A stretch of DNA of 64,000 bases from Rhodospirillales bacterium 24-66-33 (GTDB taxonomy: Bacteria; Pseudomonadota; Alphaproteobacteria; Reyranellales; Reyranellaceae), in the NCBI GenBank assembly GCA_002281855.1, contig NCHQ01000001.1:62001-126000 (forward strand), read 5' to 3'. The notes under the pieces were generated by a model that searched no databases, was not told where the DNA came from, and worked only from the letters and a program-made list of their open reading frames with translations. Both the position numbers and the translations under genes were made by a program. This document shows, one piece after another, positions 8,560 through 15,536 of this stretch. The stretch's first letter is position 1. Every line of letters starts with the position of its first letter.

Positions 8560-9447
8560 TTACACCCGCCTCATCAAACGTTTCCAAAGTGGTTTCGGCG
8601 AAGTCCTTCCGACATCGAGGCCCGATGACATCTTTTCCCATTCGGGATAGTTGTCCACCGGAGGGAGAAGGTCTTTCTCAACTTTCGAGAAATCAGCAAT
8701 GGTGATGCGTGGGGCTTTCTCTTTGAAGCGAGCCTCGTATTTCTTCTGTAACGTACGGCCGTGCTCTAGGAGGTCATTGGTCAGTCGGATGCTGAAATAG
8801 ATGCAGTCATCAGTGTAAGCGGATATTGCATCCAAATTCGCTCCGTACCGGTTGTCGACTCCGCGCGGATGGTCCAATCCGAAGAAGCCTGCTGTGAAGT
8901 CGCCCCCCAAAAGACTCACCTTCTTGAACTCATCGATCTGGCGATTTCTCGCTGTCACCGCGTCATGCTGCGAGCGGACGACTTGCCGGATAATCGACGG
9001 CAACAGAAGTGGTCGGGCTACGACAGATATCTCATCTGCAACGATCCGCTGAAGGTGATCGGTGGGAAGCTCGGCGAGCGGCAGATATTCCAGGTCGGCC
9101 TTGAAGTTGAATACCCGCTCTTCAGTGGCGACGGGCCGCGTTTTGAGACGGTTCACGATCTCCTTCTTGCTGCGATGATAATCCTCGTGAAGCCGCCGAA
9201 TATGCTGCTTCTTCATCGCAATGAACGTGTTTGCGACATGAAGGGCGAGGGTTATCGCTACGCTGGTGCTTCTGATCTCTTTGGATTGTTTCTGGCGCGT
9301 TTCCCTACGTTCGATTATGCGCTGTGCCGTGTATGCTCCGAAAAACGCCGCCGCGAGCGATCCCGCGATTGGCACGAACATTCGCATCTCAAGCCAACCT
9401 AGCAGGTAGGTCAGCCAGGCAAGCACCGGAGTGATCCATTCGCTCAT
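8560..9447 (-). CDS. Unknown protein with an N-terminal membrane anchor
   Basis: 295 residues, family not recognised. The N-terminus has two hydrophobic stretches (VLAWLTYLLGWLEMRMFV and IAGSLAAAFFGAYTAQRII, ~8-45) that would insert in the inner membrane. Then comes a basic, helix-rich cytoplasmic part (RRETRQKQSKEIR; later RSQHDAVTARNRQIDEFKKV). The architecture of a short membrane hairpin and a large soluble domain is common in genes of defence islands, but no catalytic motif is visible. It lies seven bases after the next gene upstream on the same strand, so they are probably co-transcribed. Confidence 0.65.
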   Translation of the reverse strand: MSEWITPVLAWLTYLLGWLEMRMFVPIAGSLAAAFFGAYTAQRIIERRETRQKQSKEIRSTSVAITLALHVANTFIAMKKQHIRRLHEDYHRSKKEIVNRLKTRPVATEERVFNFKADLEYLPLAELPTDHLQRIVADEISVVARPLLLPSIIRQVVRSQHDAVTARNRQIDEFKKVSLLGGDFTAGFFGLDHPRGVDNRYGANLDAISAYTDDCIYFSIRLTNDLLEHGRTLQKKYEARFKEKAPRITIADFSKVEKDLLPPVDNYPEWEKMSSGLDVGRTSPKPLWKRLMRRV

Positions 9448-9453
9448 TGTTCG

Positions 9454-9906
9454 CTACTCGCCGCGGTGCGCGGGCGCCATCTCGTCTAACTCAAGAAATG
9501 TCTGAGCCATCGGATACTTGGTTTTGCAGTGAGGGCAGAACACTTCCGAGTACCCGCCATACTGACGCGTCAAGACAAAGCGCGCCTCATCCTCGATGCA
9601 CTTCGGGCAAAATGGCTTCCCGTATGCTTGTCCTGATCGCGCTTTCTGGAAGCGCCATCCGCTACTTTCGACCGTCTCGCCCTTGAACGCAAAAGCGGCC
9701 TTCAGACGCTCGATTTCCTTGTCCTTCGCGGCGAGCTCGTCGCGGACGTCAACGAGGGCGATCTTCACATCAGCCAGCGTGCCGGTGAGCTCGGCCATCT
9801 TGAGCTTGAGATCAGCTCGATCGAACTCGCCTTGGACCTCTCGAACCGCTTTTGCGATACCGATAGCCGCACTGGTGGAGGAAAGAAGGGCACCGAAATC
9901 AATCAT
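9454..9906 (-). CDS. Unknown coiled-coil protein with a zinc ribbon
   Basis: I start it at the ATG at 9906 (MIDFGALLSSTSAAIG), because the frame upstream reads as noncoding. About 150 residues. Residues ~20-75 form a charged helical segment (LADVKIALVDVRDELAAKDKEIERLKAAF). The C-terminal part has CPKC, and CPHC some 35 residues later, a likely zinc-binding ribbon. The opening MIDFGALLSSTSAAIGIAKAV resembles small helical proteins found in phage-derived regions. Function unknown. It is followed within seven bases by the membrane-anchored gene and may be its partner. Confidence 0.65.
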   Translation of the reverse strand: MIDFGALLSSTSAAIGIAKAVREVQGEFDRADLKLKMAELTGTLADVKIALVDVRDELAAKDKEIERLKAAFAFKGETVESSGWRFQKARSGQAYGKPFCPKCIEDEARFVLTRQYGGYSEVFCPHCKTKYPMAQTFLELDEMAPAHRGE

Positions 9907-9960
9907 GGGTCGCAGGATATGCCGTCGGCCTGTGGATCGTCCCATTGGCGTCGGCCAGCA

Positions 9961-10028
9961 AGCCCCGCCCGGTCAGCCGGTGCGGGGCTATTGCCCGCTG
10001 CCTTTCGGGGTGGCGGGCTTTTCTTTTT
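9961..10028 (+). terminator. Tandem hairpins with a T tract on the plus strand
   Basis: A perfect 8-bp stem AGCCCCGC/GCGGGGCT (9961-9989) is followed by a 10-bp stem GCCCGCTGCC/GGTGGCGGGC with two wobbles (9993-10018) and TTTTCTTTTT. This is a good rho-independent terminator for rightward transcription, yet no rightward gene lies immediately upstream. Confidence 0.5.
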
Positions 10029-10097
10029 GCCTCCGCGTCCCATGTACACGGCAGGAGGGTCCCAATGCTTAAACTCTAGCGGCCGCAAATAGCCCGG

Positions 10098-10472
10098 TTA
10101 CAACACCTCCCGCCGAAGAGCGGTGTAGAACGGTAGAGGGGCGCTAAGCCCACGCCAGGGCATCGATCCGAACGGCCTAAAATCACGCGCCGGACAACGC
10201 CGGTGAAAATATTCGGAGACCTCGACCAACCACGTTGCTAGCTCGACACCCCGTCCCGGTGACCCTGGGGCGGGCGCTTTTTTTTGTGGCCGCACGGCTG
10301 ACATTGATCTGCACCTGGGTTTTAGGGCCATCGAATAGTTGAGATAGGCCGACGCCGCTGAATGGCTAAGTCGGCAGGAGGCGATACAGGTCGTTAGCTT
10401 AACTGCCCGCAAGACTGTCGGCGTTTCCGCGCCGGAATAGTCGATACCGATCGTGCGGGTGAAAGCGGGCAT
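10098..10472 (-). pseudogene. Possible 5' remnant of a gene beginning RTIGIDYSGAETPT
   Basis: The frame opens MPAFTRTIGIDYSGAETPT, which looks like the start of DUF429-type predicted nuclease proteins, with an Asp in a first beta strand. After about 20 residues the reading becomes low-complexity and loses family character. I read this as a truncated gene head, the rest lost or frameshifted. It directly follows the second HNH gene (same strand, adjacent stop). A GC hairpin with eight T lies inside at about 10245-10277. Confidence 0.35.
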
Positions 10473-11405
10473 TCAAGCCGCCGCCTTGAAGCGTTCGAAC
10501 CGTACCGCAAGGCGATCCCGGTCTGGTCGGTCCTTGTCTCGGCTTGGCAGGTGGATCGTGCCACCGTTCAGTCGCTTCAGCGCCTCAAGCATCGGTCCGT
10601 CATTCTGCCCAAGCAGTCGATTGGACACGTGGAGTCGATAATCCGGGTCAATGCCGATTAAGTGCGCGTCGAATGCGGCATGATGGATCTTCGACAGCGG
10701 GATGCCGTTGGGGACCACCGGCTGTCCCATTCGTTCGTCCTTGTCGGAAACGATGTGCGCAGCATCAAGAAGCAGCGGCTCAGGCATGCCCGATAGGGCA
10801 CAGCGGCCATTATAGGCAGTGATCACGGCTTCGCGGAACGAAGCCTGATGCAGCCGTTGCTTGACCGAACGCAGCGCATACCGCCGTTCGAGAGAGTTCT
10901 CAGGCGGAGCCAGGGTATCTTGTTCGGGCACGCCGAACGCAACGCGCGCCTTCAACGCCGTGGCGTCCCACCCGGAAATGAAGGTCGGCAATATGGCCTG
11001 GTAGCGCCCTGGCGCGATGCCGAGGAAATATATGATCGGAATCCCGTTCTCGAACGCCTCGCGAAGCCATCGGTTGTCGGCCGCGTCCGGGTTCTGGCCC
11101 ATGAAGGCGTAGTCGATCGTCTCGTCACCTTCGAAAATCTGCCGATGCACCTCGCGTTGGTCGTCGTACCAGATTTTGGCCCCTGGCTTCGGAAACACGG
11201 TCTTGATCGACAGCAGAAAGCGCATCTGTTGCGGCTTGAAGATGCCCCGTTGCGGATTGATCAACGGGATGCGTTCGCCGTTGAAATCAAAGCCCGGCTT
11301 CAGTTCGTTGGCGGTCAGATGCGTATGAACTTCGCTCAGTCGTCGCACATGCTCGAACGCCGCAATACGCATCAGGGTGTCGGGTTCATCGACCGAGATC
11401 GTCAC
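10473..11405 (-). CDS. HNH endonuclease, second of a pair downstream of hsdS
   Basis: 310 residues. The C-terminal third has an HNH_2-type core: GRCALSG, then LLLDAAHIVSDKDERMGQPVVPNGIPLSKIHHAAFDAHLIGIDPDYRLHVS, with the expected His (AAHI), Asn (VVPNGI) and His (IHHAAFD). The first ~190 residues (start MTISVDEPDTLMRIAAFEHVR) are of unknown type and may recognise DNA. It lies three bases after the first HNH gene and appears to be the last member of the hsdR-hsdM-hsdS operon. Probably a restriction nuclease; the target is unknown. Confidence 0.8.
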   Translation of the reverse strand: MTISVDEPDTLMRIAAFEHVRRLSEVHTHLTANELKPGFDFNGERIPLINPQRGIFKPQQMRFLLSIKTVFPKPGAKIWYDDQREVHRQIFEGDETIDYAFMGQNPDAADNRWLREAFENGIPIIYFLGIAPGRYQAILPTFISGWDATALKARVAFGVPEQDTLAPPENSLERRYALRSVKQRLHQASFREAVITAYNGRCALSGMPEPLLLDAAHIVSDKDERMGQPVVPNGIPLSKIHHAAFDAHLIGIDPDYRLHVSNRLLGQNDGPMLEALKRLNGGTIHLPSRDKDRPDRDRLAVRFERFKAAA

Positions 11406-11408
11406 GCC

Positions 11409-12329
11409 TCACCCTCGAAATGCGTGTTCGTTGTGCCAGCGCAACGCCCCGGGATCAGGACGTCGCAATGCGTCTGCCGGCGCAAAGATCGGCTGCCCGT
11501 GCAGATCGTAATAGTGCCGGCCGTTGTCGAACTCTTCCCGTATTCGTCGGCTGACCTCGAAGCGAAGTTCGGGCGTGACCGTCACGTAACCCGCATCGAA
11601 CAGGCTATGGATGTCGCGTCGCAATAGCAGCCCGTTCCGAGCCTCATGTTCGCCGCCGTCGCCGTAGGGGCGAATATGCGCGGCTTCTAGTGCCGGGAGA
11701 GTGCGCTCCTGTGTGATCGCGCAGCGCCGATTGTAGGTGTCGGTTACGAGCACTCTAAAGGCCCCTTGCCCCAGGCGCGGCCGGATCAACTGCGGCTCGC
11801 CGAACCGTGCAGGAACTTCGGCCACGCCGGGGAAGTCCGATCGGCCCAGCCGTTCGTGCACGGCATCCCAAAGCGCAAGCCCGTCCACGTCACCGGTGTT
11901 GTAGGTCTTGAAGGACACAATGTTGGGCGCCCAGCTCGCCGGAACGGGAATCCAGTCGGCCTCGGCAAAAAAGAACGGTTGGGTTAGGATACGGCAGCCA
12001 ATCTCGAAGTCGCTTCGGTCGCTCGTATCGGCTTTTCGATAACGTGCGATCCGCGCGCGCATCTCCTGCGCCGATTGCGCACCATTTGCTTCACGAAATG
12101 CCTGCCAGGCGAGCGAGCAAGGCAGAGCATTGGCGTAGGCGAAGATGCCCCCGCCAACGATTACGTTGCGAGGCGCGTGCAGCTTGAACAAGAACAGCTC
12201 GCCAGGCTGGAGGGCGCGGAAGTTCGCGGCGGATGGAGCCCAGAAATTGACCTCGCTCAGGTTCGGCTGATGGCGCAGCATGTCGAACCAGTCTCCGTCC
12301 GTGACGGCGATGACGAGGTTGATCGGCAT
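11409..12329 (-). CDS. HNH endonuclease with an N-terminal PUA/EVE-like domain
   Basis: 306 residues. I start it at the ATG at 12329, immediately after the hsdS stop, because the upstream frame reads as a shadow of hsdS. The N-terminus (LVIAVTDGDWFDMLR, EVNFWAPSAANFRALQPGELFLFKLHAPRNVIVGGGIFA) resembles the PUA-like/EVE fold used by modification-dependent nucleases to flip a modified base. The C-terminus has an HNH_2 core, RRCAITQERTLPALEAAHIRPYGDGGEHEARNGLLL, with a later HSLFDAGYVTV. EVE-HNH fusions are known modification-dependent (type IV-like) restriction enzymes; applying that here is inference. Confidence 0.8.
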   Translation of the reverse strand: MPINLVIAVTDGDWFDMLRHQPNLSEVNFWAPSAANFRALQPGELFLFKLHAPRNVIVGGGIFAYANALPCSLAWQAFREANGAQSAQEMRARIARYRKADTSDRSDFEIGCRILTQPFFFAEADWIPVPASWAPNIVSFKTYNTGDVDGLALWDAVHERLGRSDFPGVAEVPARFGEPQLIRPRLGQGAFRVLVTDTYNRRCAITQERTLPALEAAHIRPYGDGGEHEARNGLLLRRDIHSLFDAGYVTVTPELRFEVSRRIREEFDNGRHYYDLHGQPIFAPADALRRPDPGALRWHNEHAFRG

Positions 12330-12330
12330 C

Positions 12331-14091
12331 CTATGCTGCCGCCTCCAGTTCGCGGTCCTTGGCCGGCGCCAGCGCCTCGGCGAGCAGCGCGTCGAGCAGG
12401 CGGCGGCAGGTGTCGGCGGCAGCGGCAAGGTTTGTCGCCAGCCGATCGCAGATCGCCATCAGTTCATCCACTCTAGCGACGATCTCCCGTTGTTCGGCAA
12501 GCGGTGGGACCGGCAGCTGCGTTGCCCTCACGTCCCCAATGTTAATGCCGCGCACCGCGACGCCCTTCGAGCACTTCTGTAGCCTTGCTTGTGTGGCTGG
12601 CGCGCGAAGAGCAATCAGAACGAAGTCTCTATCCAGAACCTCTTGAAGACTTAATCGTGCAGTATCTTGGGTGATGTTGGCGTCGCTCAACGCCGCGGGT
12701 ACGAGACACGTTCGGCCGACCGTTCCTCGAATCGAAAGCAAGATGTCACCCACTGAAAGGCGTGCACGGGCATACTTTTGCTCAATTTCTCGGGTTGTCC
12801 GCTTGATGCTGCCAAGGTTGAGCTTATCGCCGGGGAAATCCGCAACTCGGATGTATGGAACGCCTCCGGGCGTATCAGGTCCCGGCATCAGGATGCCATA
12901 TGTAATTGGTCGAGTTGGGTGAACGGCGGACTTGAGTTCCGTAAGGCGCCAGCTAGATGGAAGCGTTTGTGAATCTAGATCATGCGCGCCTTCTGTGGCA
13001 GATGCCGCATTTCCTCGCCGGTGCCCTCCCAACTGTTCGTGAGCACCCTCCAGTGCCCGGACCAGCTGCTCAGCTTCTCCTTCATGTTGAGGATTGGCGG
13101 TGCGCCATTGAGACGTCAGACGCCCCGATATTGCGAGGTTGAGAATGGTCTGGCGCAGGGCCTTGATCTGGTCGGGCCGCACCGTCATCGAGGGCAGCGC
13201 GTCGAGGGCGAAGCGGGCGTCGGCCTGGAAGGTCTCGTGGCCGGCATCGTTGAGGCGGGCGAGGCTTGCGGCGGTCAGGCGATCCCGCGTTTCCTCCCGT
13301 GCCGTCCGAGACTTCTCGAGCTGGTCGCACAGAGCCATCAGTTCGTCGACCTTGGCGACGATCCGGTGTTGTTCCGCGAGAGGTGGGAGCGGAACTTCGT
13401 AGTTTCGCAAGTTAGCCGAGGAGAGATTGGGCTGCGCGCTTCCGTTATCAAAGCGCTCGAGCATGGCCTGCGCGACATCACTATCAAGGTATCTCGATAG
13501 GAATGGCACAATTGCATGATTGATTGGACGCAGAATTACCAGAGATGACGCGATGGCAGCTTCACCTTCGTGCAGGAACAGTGCATGCTTACCTAACGAC
13601 CCGCGTAGGCAGTAAAGCTGATCGCCACGCCTAAGTTTACCTCCACCCAATTGGTTAAACTTTGACGTTGAGATATAGTTCATACTCGTTAAATCAACGC
13701 GCCCGCCAACTAGATGGCCAGCGTTGATGAATGGTATGCCGCTGTCGACGAACTGATCTCTTGATGGGTAGTTTTTGCTTCGATCGCCGTTCTCGAAATC
13801 CCACAAGTCATTTGCAAAGACCCAAGACCAGCTGTGTGGGATAGCAAATAGCTTACTTGAAACTTCTTGCTTCAGTAGTTTCTTGGGGGGGCGCACTTCC
13901 CCCATCGCGACCTTACTTGTACGGAGAGATGCGATCTTATTCAAAAGAGATGAGGCAGGCTCATCTTTGGGGTCCTGCGCCACTAGCTTTCCGCGCACCG
14001 CCAAACTCACAATGAATCTTCGCAGTCGCTCGATTGCATCAGGTGCGTCGGCAATCTTCTCGTAGTGCGCCAGCAGCCTCTCGGCATTCAT
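12331..14091 (-). CDS. hsdS: Type I restriction-modification specificity subunit
   Basis: Recognises the bipartite DNA target for the HsdMS and HsdRMS complexes. 586 residues from the ATG at 14091, which overlaps the hsdM stop (ATGA); the longer frame upstream is antisense noise. It has two target-recognition domains, each followed by a conserved helical spacer: LAEQHRIVAKVDELMALCDQL (mid-protein) and LAEQREIVARVDELMAICDRL (C-terminal). These near-copies set the spacing of the two half sites. It is longer than typical (~400-450) owing to N-terminal helices and a long first domain. Confidence 0.95.
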   Translation of the reverse strand: MNAERLLAHYEKIADAPDAIERLRRFIVSLAVRGKLVAQDPKDEPASSLLNKIASLRTSKVAMGEVRPPKKLLKQEVSSKLFAIPHSWSWVFANDLWDFENGDRSKNYPSRDQFVDSGIPFINAGHLVGGRVDLTSMNYISTSKFNQLGGGKLRRGDQLYCLRGSLGKHALFLHEGEAAIASSLVILRPINHAIVPFLSRYLDSDVAQAMLERFDNGSAQPNLSSANLRNYEVPLPPLAEQHRIVAKVDELMALCDQLEKSRTAREETRDRLTAASLARLNDAGHETFQADARFALDALPSMTVRPDQIKALRQTILNLAISGRLTSQWRTANPQHEGEAEQLVRALEGAHEQLGGHRRGNAASATEGAHDLDSQTLPSSWRLTELKSAVHPTRPITYGILMPGPDTPGGVPYIRVADFPGDKLNLGSIKRTTREIEQKYARARLSVGDILLSIRGTVGRTCLVPAALSDANITQDTARLSLQEVLDRDFVLIALRAPATQARLQKCSKGVAVRGINIGDVRATQLPVPPLAEQREIVARVDELMAICDRLATNLAAAADTCRRLLDALLAEALAPAKDRELEAAA

Positions 14092-15533
14092 CGTGTGAGC
14101 GCCTCGGCCAGGATCGTCTTCAACTGGTCGCGCAGTCGGGCGGTTTCGGTTTCGGCGGCGTCGAGAGCGACCAGCAGGGTTTCCGGGTCGCCGTGATCCT
14201 CGGCGACGGTGTGCGGGTTCTTGATGTCGAGATTGTAGCCGCAGGCCTTCACTTCCTCGGCCGTCACCTTCCAGGCGCGCGGGCCTTCGGCGCGGCCCTT
14301 GCGCTTGGCGCCGCCCCACCAGTCGATGCAGTCCTGCAGGTGGTCGAGGCGGATCGGCTTGGTCATCGAATAGGCCTTCTGGCCCTCGGGCACGCGATGC
14401 TCCCAGAACCAGATGTCCTCGGTCGGCGTGCCCTTCTCGAAGAACAGCAGGTTGGTGCCGATGGAGGCATAGGGCCGGAACACCGAGTTGGGCAGCCGCA
14501 CGATGGTGTGCAGGTTGCACTCCTCCATCAGGTGCTCCTTCAGCCGCGTCTTCACACCCTCGCCGAACAGCGAGCCGTCGGGCAGCACCACAGCGGCACG
14601 TCCGTCCTTCTTGAGCAGGCGCACGATGAGAGCCAGGAACAGATCGGCCGTTTCCTTGGTGCGGAAATGCGTCGGGAAGTTGGACTCGATGCCGTCCTCC
14701 TCGCGCCCGCCGAACGGCGGATTGGTCAGCACGATGTCTACGCGGTCGGACTGCGTGTAGCTGATATAGGGTCGCGCCAGCGTGTTGTCGTGGCGCACGA
14801 AGCTCGGGTCCTCGATGCCGTGCAGCAGCATGTTGGTGACGCAGAGCATGTGCGGAAGCTGTTTCTTCTCCACCGCCCGCATGCCCGCCTCTTGCGCAGG
14901 CTTCTTCACGTAGCGGTCGCGCATGTGCCGGATCGAACAGGTGAGAAAGCCGCCGGTGCCGCAGGCCGGGTCGAACAGGATTTCGCCCGGGTGCGGGTCG
15001 ATGCGGTCCACCATGAAGGCGGTGACAGCGCGTGGGGTGTAATACTCGCCTGCGTTACCGGCCGATTGCAGGTCGGTGAGAATCTGCTCGTAGATATCGC
15101 CAAAATGCTGGCGCTCGGTCAGGTCGTTGAAATCGACGCTAGATATCTTGTTGATCACCTGCCGAATCAACTGGCCAGATTTCATGTAATTGTAGGCGTC
15201 CTCGAACACGTCCTTCACCACGCGACGGCGGTCGCCTGGCCGTGTCGAGGTGGCGAGGTTCTTCAGCGCAGGGAACAGGTCGGAATTGATGAAGGCGAGA
15301 AGCTCTTCGCCGGTGATGCCCTCTTGGTCGGCCGCCCAACTACGCCACTGGTACTTCTTCGGGATCGGCGAGCGGTAATCATCCCGCGTCAGCTCCAATT
15401 CCTGATCCTGATCGTCGATGATTTTGAGGAAGAACATCCAGCACAACTGGCTGATGCGCTGGGCGTCGCCATCGACGCCGGTATCCTGGCGCATGATGTC
15501 CTGGATGGATTTGACGAGGGTGCGGACGGACAT
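14088..15533 (-). CDS. hsdM: Type I restriction-modification DNA methyltransferase subunit
   Basis: N6-adenine methyltransferase of the type I complex. 481 residues. It has an N-terminal HsdM helical domain (SIQDIMRQDTGVDGDAQRISQLCWMFFLKI), then the SAM-binding motif FDPACGTGGFL and catalytic motif IV NPPFGG. The two motifs are in the gamma-class order. It starts three bases after the hsdR stop and overlaps hsdS, so one transcript carries all three subunits. It protects host DNA and directs cleavage of unmodified DNA. Confidence 0.97.
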   Translation of the reverse strand: MSVRTLVKSIQDIMRQDTGVDGDAQRISQLCWMFFLKIIDDQDQELELTRDDYRSPIPKKYQWRSWAADQEGITGEELLAFINSDLFPALKNLATSTRPGDRRRVVKDVFEDAYNYMKSGQLIRQVINKISSVDFNDLTERQHFGDIYEQILTDLQSAGNAGEYYTPRAVTAFMVDRIDPHPGEILFDPACGTGGFLTCSIRHMRDRYVKKPAQEAGMRAVEKKQLPHMLCVTNMLLHGIEDPSFVRHDNTLARPYISYTQSDRVDIVLTNPPFGGREEDGIESNFPTHFRTKETADLFLALIVRLLKKDGRAAVVLPDGSLFGEGVKTRLKEHLMEECNLHTIVRLPNSVFRPYASIGTNLLFFEKGTPTEDIWFWEHRVPEGQKAYSMTKPIRLDHLQDCIDWWGGAKRKGRAEGPRAWKVTAEEVKACGYNLDIKNPHTVAEDHGDPETLLVALDAAETETARLRDQLKTILAEALTR

Positions 15534-15536
15534 GGC

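Noticed and set aside
8043..8641. Short frames between the tRNA and the 8560 gene
   Set aside because: Overlapping frames on both strands, none with a ribosome site or protein-like composition.
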